The notes under the pieces were generated by a model. It worked only from the letters and a program-made list of their open reading frames with translations. It did no database searches and was not told the origin of the DNA. A stretch of 64,000 bases of DNA, taken from positions 4,402,001-4,466,000 of the forward strand of contig NZ_CP007220.1 of NCBI RefSeq assembly GCF_001632805.1, written 5' to 3'. Below, piece by piece: positions 29,215 through 37,818 of the stretch (its first letter is position 1; each line of letters opens with the position of its first letter). The translations under genes and the position numbers were made by a program. Origin of the DNA: Mycobacteroides chelonae CCUG 47445 (GTDB lineage: Bacteria; Actinomycetota; Actinomycetes; Mycobacteriales; Mycobacteriaceae).

Positions 29215-29871
29215 CTAGCAGGAGCCCTTGCACAGCGGCTGGGCAAGGGCGCGCAGAACCGTCGCGTCATCGACGGGCTTCCATGGCGAGGGCTCGCGGC
29301 CGGTGCGGGGCACGGTGACCGCAAGCTCGGAAACGGTGCCCGACTCCGGCGGTACCACGTTGTAGATGTGCACCTCGCTCGTGGGGTTGTCGCGCTCCTT
29401 GCCGACCAGCAGGGTCGCCGCGAAGCCGTACCACGAGGGTGCCGGGCGCAGGTCGACGCTGATGACATCGCCTACTCCCGGGCAGTAGTTGAGCTGAGAT
29501 CGAATACCACTCTGGAAGGCCGCGGCCCCATCGGTGTTTCCTTCGGGCCACTGTCCCGCCGCCTGCACCACGGATGCCGCGACGCCCGACGCAGCCTGGG
29601 TGGCGATGGCCGAGGCCGGCGGAAGGACGTCCGTCGACGTGGCGCCACAGAGCCGCATGCTGAGGAAGGACGCCCTGCCTGTCGCGGTCGGGTTGGCCGC
29701 TGACCAGTGATATTCGCCGTTCATGGGGATCTCACCGGGGCTGATCCACACGCTGGCGGGCACCGGCCTCGGGGCGGGCCCGGCCGGATTGGGAGTGGGA
29801 TCCGCCGTTGCCGTCGCCGTGCCGAATCCGGCCACAAGGATCACGGTCGCGGCAGACAGGCGCATCATCAT
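29215..29871 (-). CDS. Secreted protein of unknown function, downstream of iniC
   Basis: 218-aa secreted protein starting MMMRLSAAT at 29871, with signal cleavage near ATA-DP. A longer frame (to 29928) runs into iniC and was not chosen. The start is only 4 nt after the iniC stop, which strongly suggests one transcript iniB-iniA-iniC followed by the two secreted proteins. It is the paralogue of the 28543 gene. In M. tuberculosis iniC is followed by the lipoprotein lpqJ; this protein has no lipobox, so it is not an obvious equivalent. Confidence 0.82.
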   Translation of the reverse strand: MMMRLSAATVILVAGFGTATATADPTPNPAGPAPRPVPASVWISPGEIPMNGEYHWSAANPTATGRASFLSMRLCGATSTDVLPPASAIATQAASGVAASVVQAAGQWPEGNTDGAAAFQSGIRSQLNYCPGVGDVISVDLRPAPSWYGFAATLLVGKERDNPTSEVHIYNVVPPESGTVSELAVTVPRTGREPSPWKPVDDATVLRALAQPLCKGSC

Positions 29872-29875
29872 CTGC

Positions 29876-31378
29876 TCAGTATGCCGGGCGCTCGTGCGCA
29901 GACAACTGGGTGAGTATGCCTTCGGCACTGCGGGCAGCCGCTAAACACAGCCGGCTGGTGAACGGATCATTGAGTGGATACGCCGCCCGCGCCCGCCAGC
30001 GTCCCACCGCGTCCAGCGCGGCACGCCGCGGATCCGGGCGGGTCTCGTCCAGACCCAGGCGGGCGGCCGCCTCCGTGCCGGAGGCTCCCAGCAGCCTGCG
30101 GATGAGCACCGTCTCGTGTTCGGTGAGCGTGGTGGTTCGCGAGGACAACTCCGCCAACAGCCGTAGTTCATCGAAGGCGTGAGTGTCAGCGAGCAGTGGG
30201 TCGATGTCGTCGATCACTGGGCGGCCGCCCTGGACCGGGTAGGACGTCAGCACCTGACGGGCCGAGAGCAGCGCGGTATGAGATTTCAGGACGCCTGCAC
30301 GCTGACCGAATTGGTTGGCGATGATGTTGTGCAGTTCCACCAGTCCACTGCGTTCGAGGAGCTCCTCGGCCAGCCCGGTGGCGGTGATCTCGGAGGTGCC
30401 TGCGACCCGGATGACGGCCACCGCGATCCGGATACCGAACATCCCGAACCGATGTAGCAGTGCGGCACGGGTCTGTGGATCAACCGGAAGTGAATCATCT
30501 TCGCGCACAAACCTATCCACGGACAGCAGCGCCTTGGCCAGCACCTGCGGGTCCACTTCTGCGAGCTTCTGCAGCGCGACGAACTCCGCTTGCCTCAGTG
30601 TGCGGGCGGTCAGCGCCAGCAGCCCGGCGACCGGCACGACGGCCTGACAGATCCCGGTGCGTTCCATCTCGCCGGCGAACCGGGCGGACACCTCGCGCGC
30701 GGACAGCATCGCATCGAGCCGGCCCACCCCGATCTCGTCGGCACGCGATACGACGCCAATTACGCCGACAGCTCCCCCGCGCTCTCCACCCACAAGCTTG
30801 CCGATCTGGGTGAGCAAGCCGATATCGGCGGCGTTCAGGCTGCGCAGCAGGAATATCACCGCGTCCACCCGTGGTACTCCGTCCTCGGGCACCAGCAGCG
30901 CCAGGCTGCGCTCTGAGACCTCGGTGGACAACGACGAAGTCCCCGGGGTGTCTATCAGGGTGATCTCATTCAATTCCGGTGCGGGCCAGTGAACATCGAG
31001 GTCCGACACCGAAGCCGGGTCCAGCCTGTCGAGTTCGAAGGAAAGGCCGCCGTCACGACGGATCGGGATGTCCTGGCGTACGCCGCTGAACAGATTGGCC
31101 GTGACCTGCGGAGCGGCGCCATGACGGAACCACGCCACGATCCGGGTGGCCTCGGTGGCATCGGTAGGTGCAATGTCTTCTCCGACAAGTGCATTGACCA
31201 GCGTTGACTTGCCGGCGTTGAGAGTTCCGGCGACGGCGACTCGGATCGGTTCGTCAAGCCGGGCGGCAATGCGGCTCAGCTCGTCATGAGGCTCCGCGAT
31301 CCGCGCGTACCGCGGATCACGCTGGTAGGCACGCATGGCCTCACCGATGATGGCGCGGGCCTGCTCGATGGTGCTCAT
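29876..31378 (-). CDS. iniC: IniC, dynamin-like GTPase
   Basis: 500-aa GTPase of the dynamin-like group induced by cell-wall inhibitors. G1 is GTLNAGKST at residues 51-59, the G2 region is TDATEATR, G3 is DTPGTSS, and G4 probably SRADE. The C-terminal half is helical. IniA and IniC act at the inner membrane in maintaining it under envelope stress; IniA has been shown structurally to be a membrane-fission dynamin. It overlaps iniA by 4 bp, and the operon order B-A-C is conserved. Confidence 0.94.
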   Translation of the reverse strand: MSTIEQARAIIGEAMRAYQRDPRYARIAEPHDELSRIAARLDEPIRVAVAGTLNAGKSTLVNALVGEDIAPTDATEATRIVAWFRHGAAPQVTANLFSGVRQDIPIRRDGGLSFELDRLDPASVSDLDVHWPAPELNEITLIDTPGTSSLSTEVSERSLALLVPEDGVPRVDAVIFLLRSLNAADIGLLTQIGKLVGGERGGAVGVIGVVSRADEIGVGRLDAMLSAREVSARFAGEMERTGICQAVVPVAGLLALTARTLRQAEFVALQKLAEVDPQVLAKALLSVDRFVREDDSLPVDPQTRAALLHRFGMFGIRIAVAVIRVAGTSEITATGLAEELLERSGLVELHNIIANQFGQRAGVLKSHTALLSARQVLTSYPVQGGRPVIDDIDPLLADTHAFDELRLLAELSSRTTTLTEHETVLIRRLLGASGTEAAARLGLDETRPDPRRAALDAVGRWRARAAYPLNDPFTSRLCLAAARSAEGILTQLSAHERPAY

Positions 31379-33234
31379 GCGGACGGACGCAGCCCTTCCA
31401 GTCCGTCGATATGCGTGTTGACCTGGCGCAGGATATGCAATTGACGCTCCACCTCGCGGGTACGCGCATCGCGATCCTCGGCCTCCAGCCGCGCCGATGC
31501 GATGGCCGCCTGTAACGATTCGTTGAGCGAGCGCGTGGTCTGGTTGGCGATATCTCGGAAATGATCCCGGAGCTGGCGCTGCACCAGACGCAGCCGGTCG
31601 CGTGATTCCTTGAGCACCACAAACGACACGTCGTCGAGGAAGCGGCGGACGTTCGTCTTGGCCTCACCCCGGATGCGCAGCATCCGGTTCTCCATGTCCT
31701 CGTTGTACGTCTTCTTTCCGAGCATCGCACCGGCCCCCAACGAGATCAGGTTGAACATCCCGAGCCCCGCGACGGTGGTCAGCATGCCGAACATGATGAC
31801 ACCGCCGTAGGAACCACGCAGCCCGGTGATGGCCTTGTGCCCCAACTTGATCGGCTTGGCTTCCAGCTTAGAAAGCGACTTCAGATCACTCAGATCTGCG
31901 CCCATCTCACTGGCCCGCAGCCGGGGCATCTTCACCGAGTCCATACCGGCGGTGGCGAAGGTCTCGGCCACCTGAGCGGCCAGGTGCATCGCCCGCTGAT
32001 GTGCCCAGACGAAGTTGTTTCCCACCGAGTTGGCCACGGCCTGCTCGAGTTTGGCGCCGACCTCGGCCCAGTTCTTGGTGGGATCGGTACGGTCGATCAC
32101 CTCTTCGGTCCGCTGCAGGATCCGCCGGAATCGTGATTGCAGATCGTGCTCGACATCGGTCGACACGTCGGAGATGCCATCGCCGAGAACCTGCTGCCAC
32201 AGTGCGGTATGAGCCAGCGCCTCCTCGGCCTCACGCTTACGCCTTTCCAGATCCGAGGTGAGCTCATCACGGCTCTGCGGATCCTGCAGAGCGCTGAGCT
32301 CGGCGTCCAAAGTAAGCGTGAGATGCTCCGATGCCGAACCGATCTCGGCCACCGCCTGCTGTCGCGAGCTGGCCTGGTGGTCCGCGATGGCATTACTGAG
32401 GAATGTCACCAATGCGGGGAAGTTGGACTCCGCATTGAGTTCCTTGTCGTTGAGCTGCAATGCATGCGAACGCAGCGCCGACGACACCGTGATGGCGGGC
32501 ACGGTGATCTTGGCCTGGTGCAGATGCGCGGAGTTGGCGGCCACCACCTCACGCCAGTGCGGGTACAGATCCGTCTTGGTGTTGACAATGGCCGCGACGG
32601 GGCACAGGTCGAGTGCCTGCTGGATGAAAACCAGTTCGGGTTCGGTGAATTCGGAACTGAGATCGCTGACCATGAGCATGACATCGGCATCCGGCAGCAG
32701 CCCGAGGGTGCTCGACAGGTGCGGCTGACCGAATCCGCCGACACCGGGCGTATCCACCAGGCACAAGCCACTTTTAAGCATCGGGCTGGCAACCTTGATT
32801 TCCACCCGCAGCACCTCTCGGCCCTGTGCCTGCGGTGCACGCTTGAGGTCTTTGCCGATATCGGCCACCGGAATCGGGATGATCTCGGGTTCTCCGGCCA
32901 GCCCCCCACCGTCATATTGTTCGGCGGGGGCAACCACCAGGGCCGCCGACGGCTGCTCGCCGTAGCTGATAACGGTTGTCACCGAGGTGGTTTCGTCATC
33001 GCCCACCCGCGCGACCGGCATGTTGAGTAGCGAGTTCACCAGCTGACTCTTGCCCTGTTTGAGCTGTCCCGCCACCACCACGCGCAGCGGGCGGTCCACC
33101 AGAAGGCTGTCCACCCGGTCCAGGCGGTCGATCAGATCGCCCCGATCGTTCTCGCCCGCGATCTTGCGCACATGCCCCAGCAGCTCGTTGACGAGCGCCA
33201 GCTGCTGCTGGCCGTCCTGCGCGGTGTCCGACAC
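31375..33234 (-). CDS. iniA: IniA, dynamin-like membrane-remodelling GTPase
   Basis: 619-aa dynamin-like protein. The GTPase domain has G1 GQLKQGKSQ at residues 56-64, the DTPGVGGFG G3 loop and the NTKTDLY G4. A long helical bundle follows. A hydrophobic patch (VIMFGMLTTVAGLGMFNLISL, about residues 480-500) can insert into the membrane. The C-terminus is a helical stalk. It is induced by isoniazid and ethambutol in M. tuberculosis. It is separated from iniB by 126 bp containing a strong hairpin, and overlaps iniC by 4 bp. Confidence 0.95.
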   Translation of the reverse strand: MSDTAQDGQQQLALVNELLGHVRKIAGENDRGDLIDRLDRVDSLLVDRPLRVVVAGQLKQGKSQLVNSLLNMPVARVGDDETTSVTTVISYGEQPSAALVVAPAEQYDGGGLAGEPEIIPIPVADIGKDLKRAPQAQGREVLRVEIKVASPMLKSGLCLVDTPGVGGFGQPHLSSTLGLLPDADVMLMVSDLSSEFTEPELVFIQQALDLCPVAAIVNTKTDLYPHWREVVAANSAHLHQAKITVPAITVSSALRSHALQLNDKELNAESNFPALVTFLSNAIADHQASSRQQAVAEIGSASEHLTLTLDAELSALQDPQSRDELTSDLERRKREAEEALAHTALWQQVLGDGISDVSTDVEHDLQSRFRRILQRTEEVIDRTDPTKNWAEVGAKLEQAVANSVGNNFVWAHQRAMHLAAQVAETFATAGMDSVKMPRLRASEMGADLSDLKSLSKLEAKPIKLGHKAITGLRGSYGGVIMFGMLTTVAGLGMFNLISLGAGAMLGKKTYNEDMENRMLRIRGEAKTNVRRFLDDVSFVVLKESRDRLRLVQRQLRDHFRDIANQTTRSLNESLQAAIASARLEAEDRDARTREVERQLHILRQVNTHIDGLEGLRPSA

Positions 33235-33316
33235 GGTTCCCTAACCCTTCTGGCTTGAAATTCCTCATTACTGTGCCATTTCTTCTGGCAGGCACAGTTC
33301 AATCCGGCGTCCACGC

Positions 33317-33350
33317 CGATGCCCCGCACCATTACTGGTGCGGGGCATCG
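33317..33350. terminator. Hairpin in the iniB-iniA gap
   Basis: A perfect 15-bp stem (33317-33331 and 33336-33350) with the 4-nt loop TTAC, 11 bp after the iniB stop on the minus strand. It lacks a U-tract. It probably terminates or attenuates transcription after iniB, or stabilises the iniB mRNA 3' end, setting IniB at higher levels than IniA/IniC. Confidence 0.75.
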
Positions 33351-33360
33351 CGCCCGGGGA

Positions 33361-34578
33361 CTAGTGGTGCTCGGTTCCCGGAAGGGTGGTGTGGTCGGCG
33401 ACCGACGCGTGACCCTGGGCCTGTGCCTGGGCTTCGAATCCGGTACCAGCCGCGCCATGCGAGCCCAACGAGGAGTTGAACGACTCGTTCATCGAGGAGC
33501 TGTGCGAAGCGCCCAGCGGGCTGCTCAAGGAATCGTTGATGGCGCTGCTGTGCGAGTTGCTCACCGCGGTGCTGCTGGATGCGGAGTGCGAGGTGTTCAG
33601 CGAGTCGTTGATCGCGTTGGTGTGCGAGTTGCTCAGCGAGGTGCCGGTGTGCGCCTGGTTGTTGGACGCGATGTCGGTGTTCACCTTGTTGTGCGACGCG
33701 ATATCGGTGTTGGTGCTGGTGCTCGTCTGGTTGTGCGAGCCAATATCGGTCTGTGTCTTCACCTGGTTGTGCGAGGCGATATCGGTGTGGGTGGTGTTAC
33801 CCGAGCCGATGTTCGTCGAGCGATCGGTGTTGAACGAATCGTTGATGTTGGTGGTGTTGCGCTGCGAGTGGTCGTCGACGACGGTCACGCTCTTGTCGAT
33901 ACCGGCCGAGCCGTGCCCGCTGACGTTGGTGTAGTCGCCGCCGACCCGGGTCTGGCTCTGGTCCACGCCGACCTTGCTGCCGTGGTCGGCGTTGATGATG
34001 TTGCTATCGCGCACATCGCCGTTGACCGCGGTGGATCCCTTGCCGGAGGCGATGGGTCCGGAGTTGCTTCCGCCCACGGCCACCGCGCCGTCACCGATGG
34101 CGTTGGTGTCGCGGTTACCGAACTGCAGGTCGCCGAAGTTCAGGTCCAGTAGCGGGCCACGGTTGAAGCTGTCGACGTTGCCGCTCGGGCTCATGACCTG
34201 GTTACCGCTCGCGATCGGGTTGTGGCTCGCGAACTCGGTGTCGTTGTGGCTCATGAAGTCGTTGTTGCGGGGGCTGAAGTTGTCCCGGGGGCTCAGCAGA
34301 GACGGCGACAGGATGCTCGGGGCATCGGGCTGTGCGGCGTAGTAGTTCTGCAGGTTGCCCGACAGGTCGTTCATCGGGTTGCCGGTGTTGACCCACTGCG
34401 ACTGGTAGCCGTAGTTGGAGGCCACCGATTCGGCGACGACCGGCATGACCGCACCCACCTGTGCGGCGGTGACGGCCGACAGCCCGGCGTTGGCCAGCGA
34501 GGTCTGCGGGTCGGCGACGTAGCTTGCGGCCTGCACGGGGTCGCGGAAGAGGTTGAGGATGAAGTCGATAATGGACAT
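33361..34578 (-). CDS. iniB: IniB, repetitive cell-wall-stress protein
   Basis: 405-aa protein, the first iniBAC gene. The N-terminal ~45 residues (IIDFILNLFRDPVQAASYVADPQ) are the conserved IniB/Rv0340 domain. The remainder is low complexity, Asn/Ser/His/Asp-rich, with imperfect repeats such as DIASHNQV/DIGSHNQT and NSHTNAINDSLNTSH/NSHSSAINDSLSS. It probably forms an extended beta-rich or disordered structure. No signal peptide is visible. A good ribosome site (AGGAGA) precedes the ATG. The upstream region holds GGGGAT-type repeats likely to bind the ini regulator. Confidence 0.9.
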   Translation of the reverse strand: MSIIDFILNLFRDPVQAASYVADPQTSLANAGLSAVTAAQVGAVMPVVAESVASNYGYQSQWVNTGNPMNDLSGNLQNYYAAQPDAPSILSPSLLSPRDNFSPRNNDFMSHNDTEFASHNPIASGNQVMSPSGNVDSFNRGPLLDLNFGDLQFGNRDTNAIGDGAVAVGGSNSGPIASGKGSTAVNGDVRDSNIINADHGSKVGVDQSQTRVGGDYTNVSGHGSAGIDKSVTVVDDHSQRNTTNINDSFNTDRSTNIGSGNTTHTDIASHNQVKTQTDIGSHNQTSTSTNTDIASHNKVNTDIASNNQAHTGTSLSNSHTNAINDSLNTSHSASSSTAVSNSHSSAINDSLSSPLGASHSSSMNESFNSSLGSHGAAGTGFEAQAQAQGHASVADHTTLPGTEHH

Positions 34579-34691
34579 TTGAGGTCTCCTTGGGGGATCG
34601 GAGTCAACCGGGTCTGTCCGGTCGAACTGAATACAAACCTACGAACCTGCAAGTGCCCTGGAAACGGGAGAACTTCCCCTTCTCGGCCAAT

Positions 34692-34746
34692 CCCCCATGG
34701 GGGTCCGCAGTCATCCCCATTAGGGGATTAGGGGGCTGCTAGGGGC
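34692..34746 (-). promoter_or_regulatory. GGGG/CCCC repeat cluster upstream of iniB
   Basis: Includes CCCCCATGGGGG (34692-34703, a perfect palindrome), ATCCCC-ATTA-GGGGAT (34713-34728), TTAGGGGG (34728-34735) and AGGGG (about 34741-34745). Closely similar words occur between the IniB-like gene and the Hsp70-like gene (38941-39004). This suggests a common regulator of ini-type genes, possibly IniR encoded at 40898-43372. Confidence 0.5.
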
Positions 34747-34837
34747 CAGGCTCTCGGGCCACTCATTGCCACACCATCGCCCGGTTACCACCGCCGGCGG
34801 CTGGACGGCCACAACGCGCTGACCAGCAGAGACGTTC

Positions 34838-34904
34838 TAAATACTATCGTCCTTAGTATTTATCTACTATCTTTCTTAGTAGTTAAATACTAAGTCGGAT
34901 AGTA
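34838..34904 (+). promoter_or_regulatory. Three tandem BlaI/MecI-type operators
   Basis: TACTA-N7-TAGTA occurs three times, beginning at 34842, 34865 and 34888, exactly 23 bp apart. The first box extends to 9-bp arms (34838-34862) and the second to 6-bp arms. TACTA/TAGTA half-sites are those of BlaI/MecI repressors, and a BlaI-like gene is encoded in the same operon at 36508. The boxes end 18 bp before the GTG start of the first gene and overlap any possible -10/-35, implying strong autoregulated repression. Confidence 0.85.
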
Positions 34905-34922
34905 GATCGGAAGAGGGAAACC

Positions 34923-35612
34923 GTGCGGCGAAGCGAGAACCGTCAGCGTGATATCTGGATCGCCGGAATCTTGGGCGTCGTGATTGTCGTGCTGGCCACG
35001 TACCTGTTCTTCGATCACAGCGGCAAGAGCACCGCATCGGTCGGCTCACCGGCGGCCACCGCCCACCACAACAGCCTGGCTCGGCTGCACACGAATGATC
35101 CGATGGCACTTGGCCCAATCGATGCGCCGGTAGTGCTGGTCATCTACTCGGATTACCGCTGCCCTTTCTGCGCGAAATTCAGCCGGGATACCGAACCGCA
35201 GCTCGTCGAGCGGTACGTCAACACCGGGAAGCTGCGCATCGAATGGCGTGATCTCCCGATCTTCGGGGCGCAATCAGTGCAGGCCGCCAAGGCCGGCAGA
35301 GCAGCAGCGGAACAAGGCCGGTTCTGGGAATTCAACCGGGCCGTGTATCGGCACGCACCGGATCGCGGCCACGCCGAGCTGACTGACGAGGTCCTCCTCG
35401 AACGAGCTCGCGAAGCTGGGGTGCCGGACCTGGCCCGGTTCCAGGCAGCGGTCGCGGGCGATCGGCTACTGCCTGCCGTACAACAAGATATTCAGGAAGC
35501 TGTTGCGATCGGCGCGGCCTCGACGCCCGTCTTCGTGATCAACGATCAGCCGGTGGTGGGTGCGCAGCCCATGGACGTCTTCGTATCGGTCATCGAACAG
35601 GCTCAGCGGTGA
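34923..35612 (+). CDS. Membrane-anchored DsbA-family thiol-disulfide oxidoreductase
   Basis: 229-aa protein with an uncleaved N-terminal anchor (about residues 11-30) and an extracytoplasmic DsbA/DsbG-like thioredoxin domain. The active site CPFC is Cys80 and Cys83 and the cis-Pro loop is STPVFVIND. The start is GTG 34923 with AGAGGG upstream. It is the first gene of a five-gene operon with a CcdA-like redox transporter (4-bp overlap), a BlaI-like repressor, an M56 peptidase and DoxX. Its probable role is oxidising or isomerising disulfides in exported proteins under a stress sensed by the M56/BlaI pair. Confidence 0.92.
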   Translation: MRRSENRQRDIWIAGILGVVIVVLATYLFFDHSGKSTASVGSPAATAHHNSLARLHTNDPMALGPIDAPVVLVIYSDYRCPFCAKFSRDTEPQLVERYVNTGKLRIEWRDLPIFGAQSVQAAKAGRAAAEQGRFWEFNRAVYRHAPDRGHAELTDEVLLERAREAGVPDLARFQAAVAGDRLLPAVQQDIQEAVAIGAASTPVFVINDQPVVGAQPMDVFVSVIEQAQR

Positions 35613-36490
35613 TCGATGTCGGGGTACTCGGCGCTCTACTCGGTGGGCTTCTGACGCTGGTCAGCCCGTGCTCGGCGATGCTCCTGCCGTCGTTCTTCGC
35701 GTACTCGTTCGACCGAGCCGGCCTGCTACTGCGCAGGACCGGGCTCTTCTACCTGGGCATGCTCACCGTGCTGGTGCCGTTAGGAGCGGGCGTAGGCGCC
35801 ATCGGCGCGCTACTCACCGAATACCGTCCCCAGGTGACAACGGTGGGAGGCCTGCTGATGATCGCGCTCGGTGTGGCGATCATCGCCGGATTCGGTTTCC
35901 GCATCGGCCCGGCAGCGCGGGTGGCGGCTCGCCTCGATCTGTCCTCGGGCCTGTCGGTGCTGATGCTCGGCACCGTCTACGCGCTCGCGGGGTTCTGCTC
36001 CGGGCCAATACTCGGGAGTGTGTTGACGGTGGCCGCCATCGGCTCCAGCCCGGTCTATGGCGCTCTGCTCATGGCGCTGTACTCACTGGGAATGGCGGCG
36101 CCCTTGTTCGTACTGGCATTCGTCTGGGGACGGTTGAGGCTGGCTGACCGACGCTGGGTGCGCGGCACCGAGATCCGGATCGGACGGCTGCGAACCCACA
36201 CCACGAACCTGCTCTCCGGTGGGATGTTCATCGTGATCGGCATATTTTTTGTGGCCACCGACGGGACGGCTGCACTCGGTGGGATCACCGGCAGCGATAC
36301 TCAATTCGACATGCAAGCGAGGCTGCAAGATCTCACCTCGCATCTGCCGAACGCGGCCGTGGGACTCGGGATCGCCTGCGCTGCATTCGTCGTAGTCCTG
36401 ATGCGTCTGCTGTATCCCCGCGCCACCGCGGTGCGCGGGGCCCGAAGGCAACGTGACAGAACGAGAGAGGACGCCGATGACCGCGTCTAG
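35609..36490 (+). CDS. CcdA/DsbD-like thiol-disulfide membrane transporter
   Basis: 293-aa polytopic protein with six or seven TMs. Paired intramembrane Cys appear in VSPCSAMLLPSFFAY (about residues 18-33) and AGFCSGPILGSV. This fits electron transfer across the membrane to the DsbA-like protein encoded just upstream. The start is GTG overlapping the upstream stop by 4 bp. The C-terminus is a basic, Arg-rich tail. It is distinct from the other CcdA-like protein at 24618 in spacing and sequence, so the window holds two separate thiol relay systems. Confidence 0.9.
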   Translation: MIDVGVLGALLGGLLTLVSPCSAMLLPSFFAYSFDRAGLLLRRTGLFYLGMLTVLVPLGAGVGAIGALLTEYRPQVTTVGGLLMIALGVAIIAGFGFRIGPAARVAARLDLSSGLSVLMLGTVYALAGFCSGPILGSVLTVAAIGSSPVYGALLMALYSLGMAAPLFVLAFVWGRLRLADRRWVRGTEIRIGRLRTHTTNLLSGGMFIVIGIFFVATDGTAALGGITGSDTQFDMQARLQDLTSHLPNAAVGLGIACAAFVVVLMRLLYPRATAVRGARRQRDRTREDADDRV

Positions 36491-36507
36491 CCAGAAGGAG
36501 ACAACGC

Positions 36508-36870
36508 GTGCGTGACATGTTCGGCCTCGGTGAGCGGGAGTCGACAATCATGGAGGTGCTCTGGTCCGTGGCCGAGCCGGTGACTGTCCGTGATGTCCTG
36601 GATCGACTGGACCGCCCCTTGGCGTACACGACAGTTATGACGGTCCTCGACAACCTGCACAACAAAGGGCACGTCACCCGCGAAAAGGTTGGTCGGGCGT
36701 TCCGCTACCGAGCGGCGCAAACCCGCGAAGCCGTAGCAGCACAAATGGTCCGGGAAGTCCTGGCCGCCAGCGGCGATGCCGAAGGGGTGCTTTTGCACTT
36801 CGCCGGATCAGCCTCCCCGGAGGAATCCACGGTGCTGCGCAGAATCCTGCGCCGGGGCGGCCTGACATGA
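36508..36870 (+). CDS. BlaI/MecI/CopY-family repressor
   Basis: 120-aa winged-helix repressor (GERESTIMEVLWSVAEPVTVRDVLDRL...AYTTVMTVLDNLHNKGHVTREKVGRAFRY), the full BlaI DNA-binding signature with a C-terminal dimer helix. In beta-lactam systems BlaI is removed when the partner M56 peptidase is activated. Here the peptidase gene follows with a 4-bp overlap. GAAGGAG is 7 nt upstream of the GTG start. The three TACTA-N7-TAGTA boxes at 34838-34904 are its obvious targets. Confidence 0.94.
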   Translation: MRDMFGLGERESTIMEVLWSVAEPVTVRDVLDRLDRPLAYTTVMTVLDNLHNKGHVTREKVGRAFRYRAAQTREAVAAQMVREVLAASGDAEGVLLHFAGSASPEESTVLRRILRRGGLT

Positions 36871-37790
36871 CCGTCGCCCTGGTGATGATGGCAAGTGCAG
36901 CCCTCATTGGTGTCGCTGGACCGGCATGTCTGCGGCCGACCGTGCGTCCTACCTTGCTGCCGGCCGCTGCGCTGGCGGCGTGGCTCGGAGCGCTGATGGC
37001 CTTCCTCGTACTCACGGCCTTGTCCGCGATGTTGCTGCTTTTTCCTCACATACTGGACAGCCGCGGCGTCACCACGCTGGTAGGCGGGTGCCTGAGCGGA
37101 ACCATCCCGCACTCATCCTTCGGAACCCTTGTTCAGCTTGGGATATCACTACTGCCGCTGAGCATCCTGGCTCGAGTCGGATTTGTGGCAATTCGGTGCC
37201 TGCGCTCCGCGCGGCGACTCCGCGCCCGCCACTTCTGGATGCTGCGGGCGGCAACGTGTCGCTCCGGACAAGTCCATTGGATCGACGATCCGCGGCCGAT
37301 CGCTTACAGCCTCGGGGGTGCTCACGGGGCAGTGGTCGCCACTCATGGCATCCGCCGCCTCGGCGAAAAACAGTGCGCGGCAGTGATCGAGCATGAATTG
37401 GCGCACATTCGCGGCAGGCACCACGTGGCCGTGTTGTGTGCCGATATCGCGGCGGCGGCACTTCCGATACTGCCGTTGATGCGCCGTGCACCAGGAATGG
37501 TGCGGCTGATGGTGGAGCTGGCAGCCGATGATGCGGCGGCGCGGGCTCATGGTCCGCGTACCGTGCACGCCGCACTACTGGCCATGAGCAAGTCTGGCGT
37601 GGCCGTGCGTGGTGCGCTGAACATGTCCAGTGAGTCGGTGGCGGTGCGACTCATCTGGCTGCGGGCCCAAGGACCTACCTGCCGTGCGTCGATAGGACGC
37701 CGCCGACTGATGCTCGGCTTCGCTTTACTTCCGACGGCCCTTGCCGGTGCGGTATTGGTGGCGCTGTTCAGGGCGTATTGCACGTTCTAA
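36867..37790 (+). CDS. M56-family (BlaR1-type) membrane metallopeptidase
   Basis: 307-aa membrane protease. Several N-terminal TMs (about 1-20, 32-60, 88-110) precede the zinc motif HELAH at residues 176-180, with a downstream Glu/Asp-rich segment (MVELAADDAAARAHG) that supplies the third ligand. A C-terminal TM ends the protein (about 283-302). It lacks the extracellular penicillin-binding sensor of true BlaR1, so the signal is not obviously a beta-lactam. It very likely triggers cleavage of the adjacent BlaI and thereby relieves repression. Confidence 0.92.
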   Translation: MTVALVMMASAALIGVAGPACLRPTVRPTLLPAAALAAWLGALMAFLVLTALSAMLLLFPHILDSRGVTTLVGGCLSGTIPHSSFGTLVQLGISLLPLSILARVGFVAIRCLRSARRLRARHFWMLRAATCRSGQVHWIDDPRPIAYSLGGAHGAVVATHGIRRLGEKQCAAVIEHELAHIRGRHHVAVLCADIAAAALPILPLMRRAPGMVRLMVELAADDAAARAHGPRTVHAALLAMSKSGVAVRGALNMSSESVAVRLIWLRAQGPTCRASIGRRRLMLGFALLPTALAGAVLVALFRAYCTF

Positions 37791-37818
37791 GACCCGGTCG
37801 GATCGACGAGGAGAGTTC

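Larger units (their letters stand above)
34579..34922. other. 344-bp divergent control region between iniB and the BlaI-type operon
   Basis: No gene is seen. The left part (34690-34746) carries C/G-run palindromes facing iniB. The right part (34830-34910) is very AT-rich and carries three TACTA-N7-TAGTA boxes facing the DsbA-like gene. The stretch between (34750-34830) is ordinary GC-rich sequence. Confidence 0.7.

Noticed and set aside
33319..34152. Repetitive Val/Gly-rich 277-aa plus-strand frame opposite iniB
   Set aside because: It is a complement of the iniB repeats, overlaps the terminator hairpin and has no start signal.
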